A DNA stretch of 35,179 nt from Flavobacteriales bacterium. GTDB taxonomy: Bacteria > Bacteroidota > Bacteroidia > NS11-12g > UBA955. The translations under genes and the position numbers were made by a program. Positions 1 to 8,020 of the stretch are shown one piece after another. The stretch covers positions 1 to 35,179 of the forward strand of contig NSIM01000016.1 in assembly GCA_002737705.1 (NCBI GenBank), written 5' to 3'. How positions within the stretch are numbered: the stretch's first letter is position 1; each line of letters opens with the position of its first letter. Below the pieces are notes generated by a model, which ran no database searches, was not told the DNA's origin, and was given only the letters and a program-made list of their open reading frames with translations.

Positions 1-975
1 TTAGTGATTCAATTTGACACTATTGCTCTACATGAAGGGGATCAAGATCGCTTTTATATTATGAAGGCACATGTGCAAATCCCCCAAGACAGGGTGGTTT
101 CTGCACTTGAATTTGTTCCTGGGGTATACGGATTGGTTCACCACGTAAATGGCCATTTACTGTTGTATCGAGACGGAAACAAAAAAATGCCCAAGCATGC
201 CAACGTTACAATTGATGTGAGCCAACCGAATCAAACATATCGATTCAAAGCGTTGGAATTAGAACAAGATGACGGCAGTTTACCCGAACGAATTCATTCT
301 GCATTTAATTATTTGCCGGGGGTTGAGGGGATTGAATATCCCAACGGGATTGGAAACTTTACCCTCACCAAGAATTTTGCTGTTGTGTTAAATGATATTC
401 ACTATGGACCCAGTGATCAGCAGGCAATTGATCATAGCGTATTGAATATTTTTTTTTCCAAAAATAAACCCAGGAGACAAACCTCAGAGATTATGTTGGG
501 TACCAATGGACGCAGTAAAATTAGCCCCCCTTTGGTTCTGTATCCCAACAAAATTTCGACCCACTCTACGCGGTATACCATCGATGCCGATATTTCAGTC
601 CTTACCATAAATCCTCATTTGCACCAGTTGGGCAAGTCTTTTTTGGCATTTGCCATTAAGCCCAATGGAGACACCATCCCATTGATTCGTATCAATCGCT
701 GGAATTTCAATTGGCAGTATTTTTATACTTTTAAAAAGATGACCAAGATTCCAGCCGGGTCAGAAATTATTGCCATTGCTGTATTTGACAATACGGCAAC
801 CAACAAATTTAACCCCAACAGACCTCCTATCGAAGTGAGGGAGCGGTTTGACAGGGGAGGGGCGAGTATGCGGGCCTCAGATGAGATGTTTCAGTGTATC
901 CTTACCTATACCCCATACTTAATCAACGATGAAACAATGTCATTGGAAAAAAATACACCCCATGCAGGTAATTGA
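1..975 (+). CDS. Copper type II ascorbate-dependent monooxygenase-like protein, 3' part
   Basis: The frame is open from the first base, so the N-terminus lies outside the window; the GTG at position 4 is unlikely to be the real start. The visible 324 residues resemble the two-domain PHM/dopamine beta-monooxygenase fold as found in Bacteroidota. A His-His pair (LVHHVNGHLL) matches the first copper site. A PHLHQLGKSF block carries the HxH of the second site, and DEM near the end (ASDEMF) matches the methionine ligand of that site. A family member would hydroxylate a substrate using O2 and a reductant, probably in the periplasm or outside the cell; the substrate is unknown. The last 14 bases overlap the next gene's ATG, which suggests co-transcription and translational coupling. 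The family call rests on the metal-ligand motifs; the function is inferred. Confidence 0.72.
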   Translation, partial: LVIQFDTIALHEGDQDRFYIMKAHVQIPQDRVVSALEFVPGVYGLVHHVNGHLLLYRDGNKKMPKHANVTIDVSQPNQTYRFKALELEQDDGSLPERIHSAFNYLPGVEGIEYPNGIGNFTLTKNFAVVLNDIHYGPSDQQAIDHSVLNIFFSKNKPRRQTSEIMLGTNGRSKISPPLVLYPNKISTHSTRYTIDADISVLTINPHLHQLGKSFLAFAIKPNGDTIPLIRINRWNFNWQYFYTFKKMTKIPAGSEIIAIAVFDNTATNKFNPNRPPIEVRERFDRGGASMRASDEMFQCILTYTPYLINDETMSLEKNTPHAGN

Positions 976-2080
976 AATAATAGAAACAAAACAAGTTGCA
1001 CTATTCCATTCGGTTTTAGAGAGGGTTTACCGCGATGACAAACAGTTTATTTTTCCGATAGAGGATGATATTGAGGCGGTTTTTGACAAAAATAAAAACA
1101 AATCTTTTCAACGTGGCAATATACGAAGATGGGTATTGTTGGGTTCAGACGGCCTTTTGGCCGGTAGAATTGCCGCATTCTATTTCCAAAAATCCCAATC
1201 AGGCAAACGCGGTGGAATCGGATTTTTTGATTGTGTAGACAATACAGAATATGCCACAACCCTTTGGGATGTGGCTGAGCAGTATTTAAAAGAAGAACGC
1301 TGTGAATTTATTGATGCCCCCATTAATTTTGGTGACCGCGACAGCTTTTGGGGTCTTTTGATTCACAGCCAAACACCCATATCCTACAAAGAGAATTACA
1401 ATCCACCTTATTATCAAAAGTGGATAGAATCTAGGGGGTATTCTGTAGAAATCGTTCAAAACACTTACGAGATCACCAATGAGAAGTTTAACTACAAGCG
1501 TTTTAGAACCATCGCAGATCGTGTGATGCAGAAACCCAATTACCGCTTTGTTTTTTTAGAGTATGGCCAAATTGCAACATTTGCCAAAGATTTTGTATCA
1601 ATTTACAATGAGGCTTGGGCATTTCACGAAGATTTTGCACCCCTTGAATCTGGTATTCTTCAAAAACGTTTGAATGAGATAAAACCCGCCATGCCCAAGG
1701 AATTTGCTGTGTTTGCCTATGACAATGAAAAGCCCATTGGTTTTTTTATTGCAATACTAGAATTAAACCAGGTATTTTCGAGATTCAAGGGCAAAATGGG
1801 CGCACTGCAGAAAATGCAATTCTTACTCAATCGAAAAAATATAGACAAGGGAAAAGCCATTGTATTCGGTATTGTTCCCAGCCACCAAAATTTGGGAATC
1901 GAAACAGGGCTAATCATGAAGTTTCATGAAGGGGTTATGCAATCAAATCGAATACATACCCTTGAATTGGCATGGATTGGAGACTTTAATCCTAAAATGA
2001 TCAGCATGTTGGAAGCAGTGGGGGCACAAAAAACCAAAATTCACCACACCTATCGAAAAGAAATTGCCGAAGGCATTTGA
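962..2080 (+). CDS. GNAT-fold acyltransferase-like protein, hypothetical
   Basis: This 372-residue soluble protein has no signal peptide. I chose the ATG at 962 (MQVIEIIETKQ), which overlaps the end of the upstream gene by 14 nt; an upstream in-frame ATG at 929 would add 11 residues. The text around GRIAAFYFQK followed by GGIGFFDC, and the later PIGFFIAILELNQ and IVPSHQNLGIETGLIMK blocks, resemble the beta4/beta5 and acetyl-CoA-binding parts of GNAT-like proteins of about 370-390 residues common in Bacteroidota. The substrate is not known. Its stop codon overlaps the TTTG -33 box of the tRNA-Lys promoter. I regard the fold as probable and the activity as unknown. Confidence 0.6.
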   Translation: MQVIEIIETKQVALFHSVLERVYRDDKQFIFPIEDDIEAVFDKNKNKSFQRGNIRRWVLLGSDGLLAGRIAAFYFQKSQSGKRGGIGFFDCVDNTEYATTLWDVAEQYLKEERCEFIDAPINFGDRDSFWGLLIHSQTPISYKENYNPPYYQKWIESRGYSVEIVQNTYEITNEKFNYKRFRTIADRVMQKPNYRFVFLEYGQIATFAKDFVSIYNEAWAFHEDFAPLESGILQKRLNEIKPAMPKEFAVFAYDNEKPIGFFIAILELNQVFSRFKGKMGALQKMQFLLNRKNIDKGKAIVFGIVPSHQNLGIETGLIMKFHEGVMQSNRIHTLELAWIGDFNPKMISMLEAVGAQKTKIHHTYRKEIAEGI

Positions 2081-2106
2081 TTTTTAGCCTTGCAGTTGTA
2101 TTTTTG
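2076..2106 (+). promoter_or_regulatory. Promoter of tRNA-Lys
   Basis: TTTG at 2076-2079 and TATTTTTG at 2099-2106 are separated by 19 nt. This is an exact match to the Bacteroidota -33/-7 pattern. With five nucleotides between the -7 box and the start, transcription would begin near 2112, giving a 24-nt leader before the tRNA. Confidence 0.65.
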
Positions 2107-2135
2107 CACCCTGATTTTAACAAGTTAAGCGCATT

Positions 2136-2208
2136 GATTCCGTAGCTCAGTTGGTAGAGCAATACACTTTTAATGTATGGGCCCTGGGTTCGAGTCCCAG
2201 CGGGATCA
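2136..2208 (+). tRNA. tRNA-Lys (anticodon UUU)
   Basis: A full cloverleaf can be folded. The 7-bp acceptor stem pairs 2136-2142 with 2201-2207 (one G-T pair). The D arm is GCTC/GAGC, the anticodon stem is ATACA/TGTAT with loop CTTTTAA (anticodon TTT at 2169-2171), and the T arm contains GGTTCGAGTCC. The discriminator base is A2208. CCA is not encoded and must be added after transcription. The gene is followed directly by an intrinsic terminator. Confidence 0.96.
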
Positions 2209-2209
2209 C

Positions 2210-2236
2210 AAAAGCCACCTTTAGGTGGCTTTTTTT
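2210..2236 (+). terminator. Intrinsic terminator of tRNA-Lys
   Basis: AAAGCCACCT and AGGTGGCTTT form a perfect stem around a very short TT loop, followed by a run of T. It begins two bases after the tRNA's last base. Confidence 0.85.
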
Positions 2237-2351
2237 GTTCAATCCTAAGGGTTTGCGGCTTTCAAATTATACTGTTCGATAGGTTTTGTGCGTTTTTTTG
2301 TAATATACTTGATTTATTCTTTTTTTTGTTAACATTGTAATAAAAATAATT

Positions 2352-4487
2352 ATGAAACAAATCTTACTGTTTATATGTATTGTGGGATGTGGTAATTTTG
2401 CATTTTCCCAAGTTCGAGCCCTGCACTTTGACGGTTCCAACGACCAAGTTGTCGTGAGTGGCACAAGCAAATTAAATGGACCAACCAAAATAACACTCGA
2501 AACCTGGGTGTATGTAAAAAACTTTAATACATCTCCCTGCGCCGATTGTGCACCCATTATTTTTGCTCAAAGCGGCGGGTATAGGTTTGGCACCGGAAAT
2601 GGGAAAGCCGTGAGTTTGGCGCTAAAAAATGGAAACTCTATTGTCAATTTAAAATCTACCGCAACTTTAACCGACAATACATGGCAACACATTGCAGCAA
2701 CCTATGATAGCAGCATGATAAGAATATTTATTGATGGAAGGCTAACCGATTCATTGGCATCTGTTTTTACCATTTCGTATAATTCCACTTCTTCAGATGT
2801 TTGGATTGTAGATCCGGTTACAGGTTATGGAGGGATATTAGAAGAAACAAGAATTTGGAATTATGCCCGTTCACAATCAGAAATTCAGACTGGAATGACC
2901 AAGAAAACGGATAGCAAAGCCAAAGGATTAATCTTGCAATTCAGTTACGATGAAGGTGTTCCCTACAAAGACAATACAGCAATTACAACAGTAATAGACA
3001 ATAGTCCAAATAAAAATGATGGTACATTAACCAATTTTAGGTTGAAAGATTCTACCTCCAATTATGTTTTGGGTCGTTCGTATTGTGATACAATCGCCTA
3101 TTCCAAATTCTCCGTGACTCGATGTGGCAAATACCCTTTGCCATCTAAGAAAAAAGTGATCACAAAATCTGGAACCTATAAAGATACAATTAAGTCATTT
3201 TTGGGATGTGACTCAGCAATGACGATTATAGTTACCATCAACAAAGCGTCGGCTTCTATTGTGGATGCCGTGGCTTGCGATTCTTTTAAAAATCCTTTGA
3301 CAGGGGTAGTGTATAAAAAATCAGGATCCAACAAGGTAACCCTTACCAATTCTGTAGGTTGTGATAGTGTCATTACATTTAATGTTATTATATCTGTTCG
3401 AGACTCGACTTTTTTTACCTACGAAGGTTGTTCATCGGTGAAGATAAACAATGGTAAAACAATCTACACAAGTGGAACGCTTATAGACACGTTTAAACGA
3501 AAAATGAAATGTGATAGTTTTGTGTTTCACCAAGTAAGAATAAATAAAAATACGATCTCCAAGAAAACCCTTAAAATGTGTAAGTTCGTTGTATGTCCGA
3601 CGAATAAAAATAAAGTGTTCAAAAAAACAGGTGTGTATTTTGACACCTTAATAAATCAGGCCAATTGCGATAGTATTATAGAATATACCGTATTGTCTGC
3701 ATCCAGCAATGGAATCATCAACGCAAAAGCCTGCTCTTCTTACAAAAGTCCATCTCTGAAGTATACCTATACCCAATCTGGTACCTATTATGACACCTTA
3801 TTTGATGAGAATAGTGAAGGGTGCGATAGTTTTATTAAGATTTATTTAGTTCTAAACGTGCCGATACAAGAAAAATTGACTGTCAAAAAATGCAGAAGCT
3901 ATACGGTACCCTCCGGCAATCAAATTATCACCACCTCCAAGACCGTAAAAGATTTTGTCAAATCAAAGCTTGGTTGTGACAGTATTGCATATACGATTGA
4001 TGTTACCATTGTAAATGCCAATGTTGGTATTACCAGAGAAATCAATACCTTAATTGCATCTACAACCAATGGATCTGCACTATTTCAATGGTTGGATTGC
4101 GACAAAAATTATGGCAAGATTGCCGCTGAGACTTCAAAAAAATACACGCCAATTGAGAATGGATTGTACGCCTTGGAGGTAAAGGAAAATCAATGTATTG
4201 ATACTTCCAGCTGTATAATATTTGCGATAAACAGACTCAATGCGTATAAAAATTTCAATCTTATTGTCTCCCCTAATCCAAGTAAAGGATTCTTTACAAT
4301 CAATGCAAACAATCCATTGCATAGCGTGGGTGTGTCTATCATGAATGTAAAAGGTCAAACCATTCACTCTTGGGCGTTGACAGAATTAACCCGTCACGAA
4401 TTCAATGTAAAACTTTCACCTGGACTCTGGTACGTAACAGTCGAATCCTTGGAGGGGAAGCAAGTAATCCCAATGGTTTTTGAATGA
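2352..4487 (+). CDS. LamG-domain secreted protein with six GCDS-type repeats and T9SS type A sorting domain
   Basis: The 711-residue protein starts with a signal peptide ending ...GNFAFSQ (about residue 20). Residues about 22-200 form a LamG/concanavalin-like domain (ALHFDGSNDQVVV, ITLETWVYVKN, WQHIAATYD, IRIFIDGRL). Residues about 258-555 hold six degenerate repeats of roughly 50 residues. Each opens with Cys, passes through an SGT-Y-x-DT-like strand and closes with CDS. The last 75 residues (NLIVSPNPSKGFFTI ... GLWYVTV) are a type A T9SS C-terminal domain, so the protein should cross the outer membrane by T9SS and be released or anchored after PorU cleavage. The likely role is surface adhesion or glycan binding; the ligand is unknown. 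Near-match promoter elements lie between 2290 and 2340, but none is exact. Confidence 0.85.
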   Translation: MKQILLFICIVGCGNFAFSQVRALHFDGSNDQVVVSGTSKLNGPTKITLETWVYVKNFNTSPCADCAPIIFAQSGGYRFGTGNGKAVSLALKNGNSIVNLKSTATLTDNTWQHIAATYDSSMIRIFIDGRLTDSLASVFTISYNSTSSDVWIVDPVTGYGGILEETRIWNYARSQSEIQTGMTKKTDSKAKGLILQFSYDEGVPYKDNTAITTVIDNSPNKNDGTLTNFRLKDSTSNYVLGRSYCDTIAYSKFSVTRCGKYPLPSKKKVITKSGTYKDTIKSFLGCDSAMTIIVTINKASASIVDAVACDSFKNPLTGVVYKKSGSNKVTLTNSVGCDSVITFNVIISVRDSTFFTYEGCSSVKINNGKTIYTSGTLIDTFKRKMKCDSFVFHQVRINKNTISKKTLKMCKFVVCPTNKNKVFKKTGVYFDTLINQANCDSIIEYTVLSASSNGIINAKACSSYKSPSLKYTYTQSGTYYDTLFDENSEGCDSFIKIYLVLNVPIQEKLTVKKCRSYTVPSGNQIITTSKTVKDFVKSKLGCDSIAYTIDVTIVNANVGITREINTLIASTTNGSALFQWLDCDKNYGKIAAETSKKYTPIENGLYALEVKENQCIDTSSCIIFAINRLNAYKNFNLIVSPNPSKGFFTINANNPLHSVGVSIMNVKGQTIHSWALTELTRHEFNVKLSPGLWYVTVESLEGKQVIPMVFE

Positions 4488-4548
4488 TAAGATATTGAAA
4501 GACTCGCCCCTTATCAAGGATGGGGCTGCAGGTGAGGGAACGCCAACA

Positions 4549-7500
4549 TTAATTTCCGCCTCCAGGTCGTGGCATTCCATGTCCAGGTGATCCTGGAGAG
4601 GGCATGCCACCCGGGAAAAACATTTTCATGTCTTTTCCCTCTTCGTTTTTGCCATTGAATTTGCGCAATTTATACGTAAAAGTGAGCATTAAATAACGGG
4701 TTAGTACTTGCGTTTTTACGTCTTCATAATAGGCTTGGCTCACAGTTCGTTGAATACTGCGATTTTGATTCAATATATCGTAGGCGGTGAACCTAAATTC
4801 TCCCGCATTTCCTTTCAAGAACTTGAAACCTATTCCGGCATTCCACAAATAAAACTGTTGGTTGAAGGAACTTGACAAACCTGTATAGGCTTGGTGGGTG
4901 ATGTCTGAATTCAAAACCCATTTTTTGCTAGGCATCCAGTTAATAGCAAACCGACTGGTGTAATTCATATAGTTTTGGTTGTTATTTTTTTGGATACTAT
5001 TGATAACCTGATTATAAGCGATATTTCCATATAGGGTAAAATCCATTCGTTCAGAAATATTACTTGTGATGGAGAGTCCAAGATTGGATGTGGGATTGTT
5101 AGCAATATTGGTAACGGCCTTCGAATTACCCATTTGAATCAAACTGGGAATATGCGAAATATTGGCCCCTCCGTTTAAACTTAGATTAATTTTTTTTATC
5201 GTACGACCCCATGCACCATATGCCCTAAGACTGTAGTAACCATTTACGTTGATAGGCAGTGTAAGTTGCGAGCCTACCAGTAAAGCAAGGCTGTCATTTC
5301 CGTTGTAAATATTGGGATCAATCGTTGAATTGCCTCCATAGGTTGAAGAATTTAATGGTATCAACAGGATATCGCGCAGCGCCAGAATGGTTTTATTGCT
5401 CATGTAATTATTGCTGTATTGGCTATTTAGCATCAAAAATAGATTTTTGCCAATTTCTGGCTTGACCGAAAAATAACGCACAAATAGACTGTGTTGATAA
5501 TCTTGAACCAACATTGGATTGCCTGAGCTCAATTGCATGGGATTGCTGTTATTGATCACTGGTTGCAATTGATCTACACTGGGCGCGTTGTTTGATGTGC
5601 TGTAATTGAAACGCAGATTTCTTTTTGCTCCCATATTGTAACGCAATTGAAAACCCGGCAAAATGGAGCCAAATTGGCGGTCCAATATTTGGATTTTGGG
5701 ATAGGTTTGATTTCCCTTTAAAAATGCCAATTGCCCGTCGATTGAAGCGGTGATATTCCATTTGTAATTTTGAATACGATAAGAAAAACCTATTTTGTGA
5801 GAGGAGTATCCATTCGCAAATTTGCTCGAAAACAATGTATCTAAGCGTGTATACCCGAGTTGGGCTAAATCGTATTGATAGGCAGAACGGTCATTGTTAT
5901 TTTCGTTAATATTTGTTGCCAAGGTGCCAGCAATAAAATGTGTTGAATCTAAGCCTTCAGTGAAGGTGATATTGCCACTTAGCGTTTGTGTAAGTTTATC
6001 AATTCTAGTCCGTTGATCACGCGCACTCGTATCCTTTTTTTGAATAATATTTGAGTTCTGCAATAGGGAAAATCCATTCTGGGCATTTCCGCCTGGAATA
6101 AGTTCCATCGAAACGGTGCGCCCCTTTTTTTCAAAGTTGTGTCGCCATAAAAAATTCGAACTGAAACGGTATCCGGTCGTTTCTGTTTGGGTATTATTAA
6201 CCAATTTTCCAATTTCCTGAAGTTGAGAACCGATAGACACCCTTTCACTTGCTAGGGTAATGGCTGAAACCGGGTTGCGGGAGATATTTTCTTGTAAAGA
6301 AAATTTTGGCTCAACCAAGAGTGAATTGTTTGAATCGATTTTCCAATTTACACGCAAATTTAAACGGTGGCTATAATTATCGTTACTGCTGGGGTTTTCT
6401 TCGTTGTACAAAATTCCGCCCATTTCAATCAGATTTCTAGATTGTGATGAAATGATATAGGTTCTGGATGTTTCTGTGGTATTCAGGTTATCGGTACTAT
6501 TGATAAAATAACTCCCTGAGACCTCTATTTTTTTCCCCCATTGATCGCTGTAATTTAGTCCGATGGCACGGGTAGTTGTAATCCCATTCTGCGTGCCCAC
6601 AAAAAAATTGCCCATTCCGCCCATTCCGCCCATTCCGCCGCGGTTTCCACCACCGCTGTTGCCCGATCGATTGCCGCCACCCATGCTTCCTACGATATCT
6701 TCGAACGAGAAGTTTTGTTCGTTAATATTGTTCATTTGACTCAATAATGAAATTCTGCGACTTCCCGAAAATACATTAACGATAATCCCTGATTTAAACT
6801 TGTGTATATCATTATTGCTCTTTACACCTTGGCCATATCCCAGGAAACCCCTGCCAAAAGACCCATTTCGAAACTGAGATTTAGTAACAATATTCATCGT
6901 TTTGGTTGTGTTGCCATCTTCAATTCCTGAAAAAAGACTTTGTTCACTTTTGGCATCAAAAATTTGAATTTTGCTTACAACTTCTGCGGGCAAGTTTTTG
7001 AGCGCTGCCGATGGATCATCCCCAAAAAAGGGTTTCCCATCAACCAATACTTTCTTTACCTGCTCACCTTGGGCTTGAACTTGACCGTTTGAATTAGCGA
7101 CACCTGGCATTTTCGCAACGAGGTCTTCTGCACTTGCATCAGGATTTACTTTAAAATTGGAGGCATTGATTTCAGTTGTATCTCCTTTTATGATCACAGA
7201 GGGGGTTTTTACTTCCACTGGAACCAATGTTTCAGCCTTGCCAATCAAAACCAAGTCGGGGATTATGAATTTAAATCCACCCTGAGGAGGTGGCATTTGA
7301 TTCATGGTGATTTTTTCTTTGAGGTTTATCCAAATAAAACCCAGTGCATTGGTTTTTGACTTTGCTACAATCAAGAAATAGAAAGAAGCGCTTGCAGAAT
7401 CTAGTATTTCATTTCGCAACCACATAAAATCTTTTCCTTCGGGGATAAAAATCTTAAACCCCAAATTGACTTGGTAAATCCCTAAACTATCGCTGAGGAT

Positions 7501-7848
7501 AGTCTGGACAAGGGTGTATTTTTCGGGTTTGTTTGGGTCATATGGGCGACCAATAAGACCGATTTCTTTGGGTGTGTAAATCGAAATTGAAGCCCCAGAT
7601 TCAGACAGCCCAGTGGCATTTAATATTTTTCCAATACCTTGAATTCCAACACTTCCTCCACGTCTTTTCCCCTCAGGATCTGAAAGTATTCTTGGAGGCT
7701 CGTTTCGATTGCCATTTTGCTGCCTGCCTTCGCCAATGTTTGATTGATTACCCACATTGTCTTGGGCCTTGATTTGGTTGCTGAATAGGCATTGAATTGC
7801 GAATAATAGGCCCATAAAAATGGGTGTGGTGGGTTTATAAAACTGCAT
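4549..7848 (-). CDS. Outer-membrane beta-barrel protein, TonB-receptor-like (OMP_b-brl type)
   Basis: The protein has 1099 residues from the ATG at 7848; a TTG at 7857 would add MKK. A signal peptide ends near residue 28 (SNQIKA). A carboxypeptidase-regulatory-like region follows, then a TonB plug-like segment (about 220-310) with the characteristic VLVDGKPFFGDD and ALKNLPA motifs. The remainder is a long beta-barrel rich in alternating Asn/Tyr/Ser strands. A Gly/Met-rich loop (about 386-414) and a Pro/Gly/Met-rich C-terminal tail (PGGMPSPGSPGHGMP) are unusual additions. Such proteins sit in the outer membrane and may take up or secrete an unidentified ligand; no SusD partner is next to it. 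A weak promoter (TTG, 17 nt, AATATTTG) ends six bases before the ATG. It converges on the LamG gene. Confidence 0.85.
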   Translation of the reverse strand: MQFYKPTTPIFMGLLFAIQCLFSNQIKAQDNVGNQSNIGEGRQQNGNRNEPPRILSDPEGKRRGGSVGIQGIGKILNATGLSESGASISIYTPKEIGLIGRPYDPNKPEKYTLVQTILSDSLGIYQVNLGFKIFIPEGKDFMWLRNEILDSASASFYFLIVAKSKTNALGFIWINLKEKITMNQMPPPQGGFKFIIPDLVLIGKAETLVPVEVKTPSVIIKGDTTEINASNFKVNPDASAEDLVAKMPGVANSNGQVQAQGEQVKKVLVDGKPFFGDDPSAALKNLPAEVVSKIQIFDAKSEQSLFSGIEDGNTTKTMNIVTKSQFRNGSFGRGFLGYGQGVKSNNDIHKFKSGIIVNVFSGSRRISLLSQMNNINEQNFSFEDIVGSMGGGNRSGNSGGGNRGGMGGMGGMGNFFVGTQNGITTTRAIGLNYSDQWGKKIEVSGSYFINSTDNLNTTETSRTYIISSQSRNLIEMGGILYNEENPSSNDNYSHRLNLRVNWKIDSNNSLLVEPKFSLQENISRNPVSAITLASERVSIGSQLQEIGKLVNNTQTETTGYRFSSNFLWRHNFEKKGRTVSMELIPGGNAQNGFSLLQNSNIIQKKDTSARDQRTRIDKLTQTLSGNITFTEGLDSTHFIAGTLATNINENNNDRSAYQYDLAQLGYTRLDTLFSSKFANGYSSHKIGFSYRIQNYKWNITASIDGQLAFLKGNQTYPKIQILDRQFGSILPGFQLRYNMGAKRNLRFNYSTSNNAPSVDQLQPVINNSNPMQLSSGNPMLVQDYQHSLFVRYFSVKPEIGKNLFLMLNSQYSNNYMSNKTILALRDILLIPLNSSTYGGNSTIDPNIYNGNDSLALLVGSQLTLPINVNGYYSLRAYGAWGRTIKKINLSLNGGANISHIPSLIQMGNSKAVTNIANNPTSNLGLSITSNISERMDFTLYGNIAYNQVINSIQKNNNQNYMNYTSRFAINWMPSKKWVLNSDITHQAYTGLSSSFNQQFYLWNAGIGFKFLKGNAGEFRFTAYDILNQNRSIQRTVSQAYYEDVKTQVLTRYLMLTFTYKLRKFNGKNEEGKDMKMFFPGGMPSPGSPGHGMPRPGGGN
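6611..6637 (-). repeat. In-frame 9-bp tandem repeat in the beta-barrel gene
   Basis: Three exact copies of CCCATTCCG (plus strand) encode a Gly-Gly-Met array inside the Gly-rich loop of the outer-membrane protein. Gain or loss of units would keep the reading frame. Confidence 0.85.
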
Positions 7849-7945
7849 TTTTTTCAAATATTTATACTGTAGAATCTTTCAATGGCCAGAACCTCTCATG
7901 TGAAAAACTTTTCCCACACCTTGCTCAGACAAAATCAATATCATG

Positions 7946-8020
7946 TATGTTTAAGGGGGCTTAATTATTATATGTTTAAGGGGGCTTAATTATTGTTTGT
8001 TTAACGGTGTTGATTATTGA
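7946..8020. repeat. 25-bp tandem repeat, three copies, the last degenerate
   Basis: Copies start at 7946, 7971 and 7996. The first two differ only at their last base, and the third has several substitutions. Each of the first two contains TTAAG-GGGG-CTTAA, a 5-bp inverted repeat with a 4-nt centre. The third copy runs through the stop codon of the SGNH-like gene (TAA at 8016-8014). The array lies between two minus-strand genes, just downstream of the gatB operon, so it could affect 3'-end formation. Confidence 0.85.

Noticed and set aside
929-961. Upstream ATG of the GNAT-like gene
   Set aside because: It would extend the overlap with the copper monooxygenase-like gene from 14 to 47 nt and adds a low-quality N-terminus; ATG 962 is preferred but not proven.
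4506-4526. GCCCC...GGGGC stem as terminator between the LamG and barrel genes
   Set aside because: Only five pairs, an 11-nt loop and no T-run; not convincing as a terminator.
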